NCBI GenBank assembly: GCA_009885425.1
Contig: VFKS01000076.1
Coordinates: 1 to 5,654 of the forward strand
From: Novosphingobium sp.
GTDB taxonomy: Bacteria > Pseudomonadota > Alphaproteobacteria > Sphingomonadales > Sphingomonadaceae
Direction of reading: 5' to 3'
Length of the DNA stretch: 5,654 bases
Within the stretch, counting starts at the first letter, position 1; each line of letters opens with the position of its first letter. Positions 1 to 5,286 of this stretch are shown here, in pieces. Made by a program: the position numbers and the translations under genes. Below the pieces are notes generated by a model. It was not told where the DNA came from and searched no databases. It saw only the letters and a program-made list of their open reading frames with translations.

Positions 1-764
1 CGGCCAGCAAGGTCTATGTCGCCTCCAAGGGGCGGGCCTGCATCGAATGCGGGATGGCCAGTTTTGAACACAGGCTGCCCGCAGATACCACGCAGGAAGC
101 GCTGCTGGCTCTCGTCAGCAGCCTCAACGCCGATCCGCTGGTCGATGGCATTCTGGTCCAGCTGCCACTGCCGGGTCACCTCGATGAACAGGCGGTGGTT
201 GAGCGGATCAATCCGGACAAGGACGTTGACGGGCTGACCCCGCTCAGCACCGGGCGCCTCGCGCTGGGTCTGCCGGGGCTGGTGCCGTGCACGCCGCTCG
301 GCAGTCTGATGCTGCTCAAGGACCAGCTTGGCTCGCTGTCAGGCCTCAACGCCGTGGTGATTGGCCGATCGATCCTGGTGGGCAAGCCGATGGCGCAATT
401 GCTGCTCGCGGAAAGCTGCACTGTAACCATCGCGCATAGCCGCACCAAAGATCTGCCCGATGTGGTCCGCCGAGCCGATATTGTCGTCGCGGCGGTCGGC
501 CGCCCGGAAATGGTCAGGGGTGACTGGATCAAGCCCGGCGCAGTGGTGATTGACGTCGGGATCAACCGGCTGCCGCCCGAAGAGGGGCAGGCCAAAGGGC
601 GGCTGGTCGGCGATGTCGCCTTTGCCGAAGCGGTCGAAGTGGCCGCTGCCGTAACCCCGGTCCCCGGCGGGGTCGGGCCGATGACCATCGCAGTACTGCT
701 GCGCAATGCGCTGGTTGCCGCCCACCGCAACGCCGGGGTGGCGTTGGCCGACGGGGCGCTGTAA
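1..764 (+). CDS. folD: Bifunctional methylenetetrahydrofolate dehydrogenase/methenyltetrahydrofolate cyclohydrolase FolD (5' truncated by window edge)
   Basis: FolD is a cytosolic enzyme that oxidises 5,10-methylene-THF with NADP+ and then hydrolyses methenyl-THF to 10-formyl-THF. The product feeds purine and formyl-Met synthesis and the reaction yields NADPH. The frame is open from base 3, so the ATG at 54 is internal and the true start lies upstream. About 253 residues are visible, and comparison with the usual 280-300 suggests some 45 are missing. Counting from the first full codon, YVASK (residues 5-9) holds the catalytic Tyr and Lys. [11 protein letters not shown] (47-57) and KDVDG (about 73-77, with the folate-binding Asp) follow. 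Then come CTPLG (96-100), the nucleotide-binding GRSILVGKP (121-129), and the C-terminal signature PGGVGPMT (221-228). All key residues are present, so it should be active. It stops with TAA at 762-764 and leads a three-gene run. The call is very secure. Confidence 0.97.
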   Translation, partial: ASKVYVASKGRACIECGMASFEHRLPADTTQEALLALVSSLNADPLVDGILVQLPLPGHLDEQAVVERINPDKDVDGLTPLSTGRLALGLPGLVPCTPLGSLMLLKDQLGSLSGLNAVVIGRSILVGKPMAQLLLAESCTVTIAHSRTKDLPDVVRRADIVVAAVGRPEMVRGDWIKPGAVVIDVGINRLPPEEGQAKGRLVGDVAFAEAVEVAAAVTPVPGGVGPMTIAVLLRNALVAAHRNAGVALADGAL

Positions 765-774
765 GTTCCGTTCC

Positions 775-1476
775 ATGAAACGCATGATTCTCTTGGGGCT
801 TGCGATTTCGCTTGTCACCGTGCCCGCCCTGTCCCGCGATCGCAGCGAAGAGCTGACCCGCGGTCATGCCAATCCCAGTGCCGTAATCACCGAAGAAATC
901 ACCTTTGCCCGAATGGCGCAGGAAAAGGGCCAATGGACCGCCTTTCGCGCTACTGCGACCAAAGACGCGGTGATGTTCGTGCCGCAAATGACCTACGCGC
1001 AGGATTTCCTCAAGGGTAAGCCCGACCCGGCCCAAGCCGTAAAGTGGCAGCCGCATCAGGTCTGGTCGAGCTGCGATGGCACCTTGGCGGTCACGCGCGG
1101 GGCCTGGCAGGATGGCGCAAAAGCCGGCTACTTCACCACCGTCTGGCAGCTGCAGAAGAACGGCCGGTACAAATGGGTGCTTGATCAGGCTGAAGAGCTG
1201 CCCATGCCGATGGACGCGCCCGATATGATCGTGGCCAAAGTCGCCGATTGCCCGCCGGGTTACAACGCCCGCCGCTCACCCAAGGTGAAGGATTTCAAAG
1301 GCAATCCCCCGCCGCTTGATCCGGCGCGCCGCACCGAGCAATCGCTTGATGGCTCGCTGAGCTGGGATGTGACCGTTTCACCGCAGGGTGCCCGCCGGTT
1401 CGTGGTGTCGATGCAGGTCGATGGCCAACGCACGACCGTGCAAGATGTGCAAGTAGAGGCGCCGCCGAGCAAATGA
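775..1476 (+). CDS. Exported protein of unknown function, probable NTF2-like (SnoaL/DUF4440-type) domain
   Basis: The product is 233 residues. Residues 1-20 form a signal peptide: basic MKR, a hydrophobic stretch, and ALS as a plausible signal peptidase I site before RDR. The mature protein is therefore probably periplasmic. Residues 35-140 resemble the NTF2-like fold: an N-terminal helix (FARMAQEKG), a segment like DAVMFVP, then strands ending in GYFTTVWQLQKNG and YKWVLD. This is pattern recognition, not a search. Beyond residue 160 is a Pro- and Lys-rich linker and a short C-terminal segment I do not recognise. Cys100 and Cys159 could form a disulfide. I chose ATG 775 because it starts the signal peptide and lies 10 nt after the folD stop; an in-frame ATG at 706 would put folD-overlapping sequence ahead of it. 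ATG 784 is the alternative. No clear Shine-Dalgarno is visible, so translation may depend on folD. The gene is real, but its function is unknown. Confidence 0.85.
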   Translation: MKRMILLGLAISLVTVPALSRDRSEELTRGHANPSAVITEEITFARMAQEKGQWTAFRATATKDAVMFVPQMTYAQDFLKGKPDPAQAVKWQPHQVWSSCDGTLAVTRGAWQDGAKAGYFTTVWQLQKNGRYKWVLDQAEELPMPMDAPDMIVAKVADCPPGYNARRSPKVKDFKGNPPPLDPARRTEQSLDGSLSWDVTVSPQGARRFVVSMQVDGQRTTVQDVQVEAPPSK

Positions 1477-2099
1477 TGTGGGATCTGTTTCTGTCGGCTT
1501 TTATCACCCTGTTCGTGGTGATCGATCCGCCCGGCTGCGCGCCGATCTATGCCGGTCTGGTCAAGGGCGCGAGCCGCAGCCAAGCCACCGCAATGGCGGT
1601 CCGCGCGACGGGGATCGCCACGCTGATCCTGTTGATTTTCGCGCTGTTTGGTGAGGATCTGCTCGGTGCGCTGCATATCGAGCTCAACTCGTTCCGGATC
1701 GCGGGCGGGATCATGCTGTTCGTGATCGCGATGGACATGGTGTTCGAGAAACGCACCCAACGCCGCGAAGAACGCGCCGACAAGATCATGGGAACGCCCG
1801 AAGTGGAAGACGTCTCGGTCTTCCCGATGGCCATGCCGATGATCGCCGGCCCGGGATCAATCGCCACGATCATGCTGTTGACCTCGCGGGCGCAAGGGAC
1901 CGAGCAAACGCTGGTGGTGCTGGCAGCCATGGCGGCAGTGCTGGTCCTGACTTTGGCCGCGCTGGTCGCCGCCGCGCCCCTGATGAAGCTGCTGGGAACC
2001 CGGGTCGAAGCCGTGATTACCCGGCTGCTGGGCGTTCTGCTGGCGGCCTTGGCGGCGCAATATGTGATCGATGGATTGAAAGCGGTGCTCGCTTCGTAG
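1473..2099 (+). CDS. MarC family (UPF0056) integral membrane protein
   Basis: This is a 208-residue inner-membrane protein of the MarC/YchE/YhgN family. The family was named for the marC locus, but a direct role in antibiotic efflux is not supported and its substrate is unknown. About six membrane segments can be seen, near residues 5-27, 43-65, 72-92, 117-137, 147-169 and 183-204. A charged cytoplasmic loop (EKRTQRREERADK) lies at 92-104. Family landmarks are FVVIDPPG (14-21), SFRIAGGI (73-80), FPMAMPMIAGPGSI (117-130, the conserved P-GPG motif) and the C-terminal TRLLGVLLAALAAQ. Length is normal for the family. The start ATG overlaps the previous TGA as ATGA, which suggests translational coupling. 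A second ATG follows immediately at 1476 and would give a protein one residue shorter. It is the last gene of the folD run and is followed by the inverted repeat at 2104-2181. Confidence 0.95.
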   Translation: MMWDLFLSAFITLFVVIDPPGCAPIYAGLVKGASRSQATAMAVRATGIATLILLIFALFGEDLLGALHIELNSFRIAGGIMLFVIAMDMVFEKRTQRREERADKIMGTPEVEDVSVFPMAMPMIAGPGSIATIMLLTSRAQGTEQTLVVLAAMAAVLVLTLAALVAAAPLMKLLGTRVEAVITRLLGVLLAALAAQYVIDGLKAVLAS

Positions 2100-2103
2100 G
2101 GTT

Positions 2104-2181
2104 GGGGGCTTTGACAAGCTCAGCCTGAGCGGTATTTGGTCTAAACCCTATCCCGCTCAGGCTGAGCTTGTCGAAGCCCCC
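2104..2181. repeat. Long inverted repeat (29-bp arms, 20-nt loop) between convergent genes
   Basis: Left arm 2104-2132 pairs with right arm 2153-2181 over 29 positions. The one imperfection is T2112 opposite G2173, a U-G wobble in RNA. The loop is 2133-2152. Each arm also carries its own near-palindrome, GCTCAG-C-CTGAGC at 2118-2130 and GCTCAG-G-CTGAGC at 2155-2167. The outer part reads GGGGGCTT(T/C)GACAAGCTCAG. It starts 5 nt after the MarC-family stop and ends 12 nt before the stop of the opposing LON-domain gene, so it could stop or stabilise transcripts from both sides. Neither flank has a T-run, so it is not a canonical intrinsic terminator. I recall CTTCGACAAGCTCAG palindromes as abundant intergenic repeats in sphingomonads, but have not checked this here. 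Confidence 0.9.
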
Positions 2182-2193
2182 CATCCTCTGTTC

Positions 2194-2799
2194 CTACTGC
2201 AACGTAACCTTGGGATCGTCGCTATCGCGCCGACCGAAGAACTGCATCAACTGGACCAACAGCTCGCACCGCTCGGCCAGGGTCGACGCCTCGAGCAGCG
2301 CTTGTTTTGCAGCGATGTCGAACGGCACAATCTGGCTGGTGCCGTCGATCAGCGATTCGTCATCCAGCCGGGTCACCGCATCCCAATCGACCGCATAGCC
2401 CTGGGCATCGGCAAACCGCCGGGCCTCGCGCTCAAACCCGGCGCGTTCGACCGGGGACAGCGCGGGATAGACTTCGTCCGCAATCAGCTCGCCTTCGATC
2501 TGGCGAAACGGGGTGGCGGCATCAAGCTCGCGGATCAGCCGGAACCGACTCTCGCCTTCGAGCACCAGATTGAAGCAGCCATCGTCGAGCGCCTCGACAT
2601 CGGCAATCTTGCCTAGACAGCCGACCGAATAGAGCGTCGCGCCTTCACTTGCCTGTTGCGGCTGGATCATCCCGATCCGCCGGTCGCGGGCCAACGCATC
2701 TTTGACCAAAGCCCGGTAACGCGGCTCGAAAATATGCAGCGGCACCTGCATCCCGGGGAACAGGATGACACCGGGCAAAGGGAAGATCGAAATGCGCAC
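2194..2799 (-). CDS. LON peptidase N-terminal (substrate-binding) domain protein
   Basis: The 201-residue product consists of only the LON substrate-binding (PUA-like) domain of Lon protease. It has no AAA+ module and no Ser-Lys protease domain, so it is not itself a protease. The signature runs FPLPGVILFPG (residues 6-16), LHIFEPRYRALV (21-32), IGMIQP (42-47), VGCLGKI (59-65) and DGCFNLVLEGESRFRL (73-88). A helical part follows, ending near LAERCELLVQLMQFF. This length is usual for the stand-alone family, which is often annotated peptidase S16 although that label overstates it. The start is GTG: a stop at 2815-2817 lies six codons upstream in the same frame, no ATG lies between, and GGAG sits 9 nt before the GTG. 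It follows the CnoX gene by 15 nt and must share its transcript. The likely role is binding unfolded segments or assisting proteolysis, which is inference. Confidence 0.93.
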   Translation of the reverse strand: MRISIFPLPGVILFPGMQVPLHIFEPRYRALVKDALARDRRIGMIQPQQASEGATLYSVGCLGKIADVEALDDGCFNLVLEGESRFRLIRELDAATPFRQIEGELIADEVYPALSPVERAGFEREARRFADAQGYAVDWDAVTRLDDESLIDGTSQIVPFDIAAKQALLEASTLAERCELLVQLMQFFGRRDSDDPKVTLQ

Positions 2800-2808
2800 C
2801 GCAAAGGG

Positions 2809-2812
2809 CTCC
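2809..2812 (-). promoter_or_regulatory. Ribosome binding site GGAG for the LON-domain gene
   Basis: On the minus strand GGAG lies 9 nt before the GTG at 2799 and begins two bases after the TGA of the CnoX gene. It decides the start, because no ATG exists between that in-frame stop and the conserved FPLPG motif. Confidence 0.65.
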
Positions 2813-2814
2813 GG

Positions 2815-3717
2815 TCAGCCGAACAGGATCAGCGAGAGCTTACGGCGCTGGGCGGCGACCCAATGATCCTCCAGCCCGACGGCTTCGAAGATCAGCAGCA
2901 ATTTGGCCTTGGCGGCGCCCTCGTTCCAGTCGCGGTCCGCAGCGATCATTTCCAGCAGAATCGCGGCGGCCTCGTCGCGGTTACCGGCGGCAAAGGCAGC
3001 CTCGGCATAGGCCAACCGGGCCTCTGGCGCTCCCGCAGCAGCAGCGGCTTTGAGTGCGGCCAATTCGCTGTCTTCGGGCTTGTTCTTGGCCAGTTCCAGC
3101 GCAGCGCGGGCACGACCGATTTCGGGATCAGCGGCCAGTTCGGGCGGAAGCGAGGCCAGCAGGGCTTCGGCCTCGGCGGTTTCCCCCAGCAAGGTCATGG
3201 CCCGCACCACACCGCTGAGCGCAGCCGCACTGTCGGGCGCGATCTCGGCAATTTGTGAGAAGATTCCACCGGCCCGCTCACCGTCACCGGCCGCAAGCGC
3301 TTCTTCGCCCAGCGCCAGCAGCGGGGCAATGTCCTGTGCGGGTGCATCACCGGGCTGGATCGGCAGCTTGGCCAGCAACTGATCGAGCATGGCCTTGAGC
3401 TGCGATTCACTGCGGGCCTGGGTCAGATCGGCGACCGGCTGACCCTGAAACAGCGCATAGACAGTCGGGATCGACTTGACCTGAAACTGGCTGGCGATGA
3501 ACTGTTCCTCATCGACGTTGACCTTGGCCAGGATTACACCCTTGTCGGCATAGTCGGCCGCGACCTTTTCCAGCAGCGGGGTCAGCGCCTTGCACGGACC
3601 ACACCATTCGGCCCAGAAATCGAGGATCACCAGGCTGGTCATCGAAGGTTCGACCACGTCCTTGCGGAACCGGTCGACCGCCTTCTGCTCTTCCAGGTTC
3701 AGCCCAATGCTTGCCAC
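2815..3717 (-). CDS. cnoX: Chaperedoxin CnoX/YbbN: thioredoxin domain plus TPR-like C-terminal domain
   Basis: The 300-residue cytosolic protein joins a thioredoxin domain (about residues 10-117) to a short Pro-rich linker (118-128) and an Ala-rich helical TPR-like domain (129-300). The C-terminal signature DRDWNEGAAKAKLLLIFEAVG followed by RRKLSLILF is typical of YbbN. The redox site WCGPC is intact at 38-42, and the cis-Pro loop SIPT is at 82-85. In E. coli the equivalent protein lacks the active CXXC pair and works as a holdase activated by hypochlorous acid that passes clients to GroEL and DnaK. The Caulobacter protein keeps the motif and is redox active, so this one probably both protects clients and reduces disulfides. 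The start is GTG: an in-frame stop lies at 3751-3753, no ATG lies between, and GGAG is 8 nt upstream. It is first in an operon with the LON-domain gene 15 nt downstream. Confidence 0.95.
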   Translation of the reverse strand: MASIGLNLEEQKAVDRFRKDVVEPSMTSLVILDFWAEWCGPCKALTPLLEKVAADYADKGVILAKVNVDEEQFIASQFQVKSIPTVYALFQGQPVADLTQARSESQLKAMLDQLLAKLPIQPGDAPAQDIAPLLALGEEALAAGDGERAGGIFSQIAEIAPDSAAALSGVVRAMTLLGETAEAEALLASLPPELAADPEIGRARAALELAKNKPEDSELAALKAAAAAGAPEARLAYAEAAFAAGNRDEAAAILLEMIAADRDWNEGAAKAKLLLIFEAVGLEDHWVAAQRRKLSLILFG

Positions 3718-3725
3718 GTGTTCAA

Positions 3726-3729
3726 CTCC
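3726..3729 (-). promoter_or_regulatory. Ribosome binding site GGAG for cnoX
   Basis: On the minus strand GGAG precedes the GTG at 3717 with an 8-nt spacer (GGAGTTGAACACGTG). It supports the GTG start, which is the only good start after the in-frame TAG at 3751-3753. A small stem, GCGCC-TTGCT-GGCGC at 3736-3750, lies just upstream of it. Confidence 0.7.
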
Positions 3730-3749
3730 GTCTGTGCGCCTTGCTGGCG

Positions 3750-3779
3750 CCTATGTGGCCCTTTACGCCCAATTGTGAA
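3750..3779 (-). promoter_or_regulatory. Candidate sigma-70 type promoter for cnoX-LON operon
   Basis: On the minus strand TTCACA (3779-3774) is followed after 18 nt by CATAGG (3755-3750). The -35 matches 5 of 6 consensus bases and the -10 matches only 3. Transcription would begin near 3743 and give a leader of about 25 nt. I see no convincing heat-shock (RpoH) type element. The assignment is weak and by eye. Confidence 0.25.
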
Positions 3780-3818
3780 GGGATAAAGCACGCAATCCGC
3801 CCAGCGGCGATTTTCCCC

Positions 3819-3847
3819 TTGGCAATGGCAAGTGCCGATGCTAACCG
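3819..3847 (+). promoter_or_regulatory. Candidate promoter for tRNA-Gly
   Basis: TTGGCA at 3819-3824 matches the -35 consensus at 5 of 6 positions. After a 17-nt spacer comes TAACCG (3842-3847), a poor -10. Transcription would start near 3854, giving a leader of roughly 45 nt before the tRNA for RNase P to remove. The position is sensible but the -10 is unconvincing. Confidence 0.25.
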
Positions 3848-3899
3848 CGCGCCTCACCCCGGCCCGGTCACCAAAGCGACAGGGCTGTGAAACGTTCGA

Positions 3900-3974
3900 G
3901 CGGGCGTAGCTCAGGGGTAGAGCACAACCTTGCCAAGGTTGGGGTCGAGGGTTCGAATCCCTTCGCCCGCTCCA
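3900..3974 (+). tRNA. tRNA-Gly, anticodon GCC
   Basis: A complete cloverleaf can be drawn. The acceptor stem is GCGGGCG (3900-3906) with CGCCCGC (3964-3970). The D stem is GCTC/GAGC (3909-3912 and 3920-3923). The anticodon stem is CAACC/GGTTG (3925-3929 and 3937-3941), with loop TTGCCAA and anticodon GCC at 3932-3934. The variable loop is GGGTC, the T stem GAGGG/CCCTT has one G-U pair, and the T loop is TTCGAAT. The discriminator is T3971, as usual for bacterial tRNA-Gly, and CCA is encoded (3972-3974). It reads the glycine codons GGC and GGU, which are frequent in a GC-rich genome. No integrated element or duplicated 3' end is visible next to it. No intrinsic terminator follows, so the transcript may continue into the membrane-protein gene 66 nt downstream. 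Confidence 0.98.
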
Positions 3975-4040
3975 GTTTTCCCGACATTGTTGATCCGTGA
4001 CTGCTTGACCGGTCTGCGTCGGCGTGCGCACCTTTCTGGG

Positions 4041-4598
4041 ATGACCGGCTTTCTGCTCGCTTTGATGGCAACCTTTCTGGCCGGCTTCGGTGGGCGCGAT
4101 CAGGTGTTGGTGGCCGGCTTTGTAGAGCGGCAAGGTCAGCGGCCGGCCCTGTTGCTGGTGGCTCTGGTGAGCGCAGTGATCGCGGCGGCGGCGGCGCTGT
4201 GGCTTGCGGGGAGTTTCGCACCGCAATTGGCTCCATCGGCGCAGCGGATGCTGGCGGTGTTGGCGCTGGGGATCGCGGCGCTGGAAATGCTGTTGACCCG
4301 CCCTCGCAAACGCCCGGCAGAGCCGACCCAATCGCTCGGCGCGTTTGGCATTGTGCTGCTCGCCCAACAACTCACCGACGCATCGCGGTTCTTGCTGTTT
4401 GCGATTTCGGTGGCGAGTATCCTGCCCGGAGCGGCTGGGCTGGGCGGTGCGCTTGGCGGTGCAGCGGTGGTTCTGGTCGGCTGGGCCGGGGGGCAGGCAC
4501 TGCTTGATCTGCCGCTGGTGCGGATCCGGCGCTGGCTGGGCGGGGCATTGCTGGTGCTGGCCGTGGGGCTGTTCGCGGCATTCCGGTTGGCGGGGTAG
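4041..4598 (+). CDS. Small multi-pass membrane protein, probable degenerate TMEM165/GDT1 (UPF0016) family member
   Basis: The 185-residue product is almost wholly hydrophobic, with about six membrane segments in two sets of three. The sets are separated by a polar loop (TRPRKRPAEPTQ, 86-97). Length and layout match bacterial GDT1 proteins, which are Mn2+/Ca2+ cation transporters built as two inverted repeats, each normally with an E-x-G-D-(K/R)-(T/S) motif. Here the first repeat reads AGFGGRDQ (14-21) where AEIGDKTQ would be expected. The second reads QLTDAS (110-115), keeping the Asp and Ser. Most acidic ligands are therefore lost. The family call is by eye and tentative. ATG 4041 is the first start leading straight into the hydrophobic protein; the same frame is open back into the tRNA, but that part is not coding. 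The ribosome binding site is poor. The stop is TAG at 4596-4598, and pgl follows after 67 nt. Confidence 0.8.
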   Translation: MTGFLLALMATFLAGFGGRDQVLVAGFVERQGQRPALLLVALVSAVIAAAAALWLAGSFAPQLAPSAQRMLAVLALGIAALEMLLTRPRKRPAEPTQSLGAFGIVLLAQQLTDASRFLLFAISVASILPGAAGLGGALGGAAVVLVGWAGGQALLDLPLVRIRRWLGGALLVLAVGLFAAFRLAG

Positions 4599-4665
4599 CA
4601 TCGGCAGATCACATAGCTTTGCACAGCCGTTCCGCTTAGGCGGCTTAGCTGCTATCGGCTGCGCA

Positions 4666-5286
4666 ATGAGCACAACCAACCTGATCGAACACGCCAGCGA
4701 TGCAGATGTCGCGCGGTGGCTGCACCAGCGCCTGAGCCAGGCGTTGGCCGCCACCAAGGACGAGATCGCGATCACCATTCCCGGCGGATCGACGCCGTTT
4801 CCGATTTTGGCTGAGCTGGCCGAACTTGGGCTCGATTGGGAGCGGATCGCGGTCTGGCCGGGGGACGACCGGATCGTGGCAGAGGACCACCCGGCCAGCA
4901 ATGTCGGCCGGATTCGCGCCGCGCTGGAACCGCTGGGCGCCCGGGTGACAGCGCTGAGTGAAAGCGCCCGGCCGCCGCATTTCGCGCTGACCTGGCTGGG
5001 GATGGGCGCCGATGGGCATGTGGCCAGCCTGTTCCCGAGCAGCGACCCGCAGGCCGATGAGCCGCGCCGGGTGCTGCGGCTGACCCCCGATCCGCTTCCG
5101 CTCGAAGCACCCTTCGCGCGGCTCAGCCTGACCATTCCGGCCTTGCTCAACAGCGATGCGGTGGTCTTCGTGATCCGCGGTGCGGAAAAGCGCGCGCTGT
5201 TTGATGCTGGGCTGCGCGGGGAACATGACCTGCCGGTTGCCCGGTTGCTGGCTGCGGCGGATATCCCGATCATATGCTTCACCTGA
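4666..5286 (+). CDS. pgl: 6-phosphogluconolactonase (compact form)
   Basis: This cytosolic enzyme hydrolyses 6-phosphoglucono-1,5-lactone to 6-phosphogluconate, the second step of the oxidative pentose phosphate and Entner-Doudoroff routes. It belongs to the DevB/SOL branch of the NagB-like fold. Motifs are PGGSTP (residues 39-44, phosphate binding) and DDRIVAEDHPASN (67-79), aligning without gaps to the family's DERxVPxxxxxSN. LGMGADGHVASLFP (111-124) carries the catalytic His, and RLSLTIPAL (152-160) and GAEKRALF (172-179) follow. The protein has 206 residues against the usual 230-260. The missing part lies mainly between SN79 and LGMG111, where the family has an extra helix. The frame is open upstream, but the protein similarity begins only after ATG 4666. 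No strong Shine-Dalgarno is visible. Its end overlaps the Nudix gene by 13 nt, which points to coupled translation. Confidence 0.92.
   Translation: MSTTNLIEHASDADVARWLHQRLSQALAATKDEIAITIPGGSTPFPILAELAELGLDWERIAVWPGDDRIVAEDHPASNVGRIRAALEPLGARVTALSESARPPHFALTWLGMGADGHVASLFPSSDPQADEPRRVLRLTPDPLPLEAPFARLSLTIPALLNSDAVVFVIRGAEKRALFDAGLRGEHDLPVARLLAAADIPIICFT

Noticed and set aside
2656..3258. A 200-codon plus-strand frame opposite the CnoX and LON-domain genes
   Set aside because: It spans the gap between two well-supported minus-strand genes and has a low-complexity Gly/Gln-rich translation with no recognisable motif.
3736..3750. GCGCC-TTGCT-GGCGC stem upstream of cnoX as a regulatory RNA or thermosensor
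   Set aside because: It is only 5 bp, does not cover the GGAG or the GTG, and may overlap the proposed transcription start, so no regulatory role can be supported.
3930..4040. N-terminal extension of the membrane protein beginning inside the tRNA
   Set aside because: The start codon falls in the tRNA anticodon arm and the 37 extra residues are basic and unlike the rest. ATG 4041 begins directly before the first membrane segment.
3964..4040. Possible integration site at the tRNA 3' end
   Set aside because: No integrase and no second copy of the tRNA 3' end appear in the window, and the flanking genes look like ordinary chromosomal genes.
4632..4643. CCGC-TTAG-GCGG stem between the membrane-protein gene and pgl, considered as a terminator or operator
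   Set aside because: A 4-bp stem with no T-run is too small to support a terminator, and such stems occur by chance in GC-rich DNA.
4345..4665. Long 5' extension of the pgl frame
   Set aside because: It overlaps the membrane-protein gene in another frame and has a Trp/Cys/Arg-rich composition. Family similarity starts only after ATG 4666.
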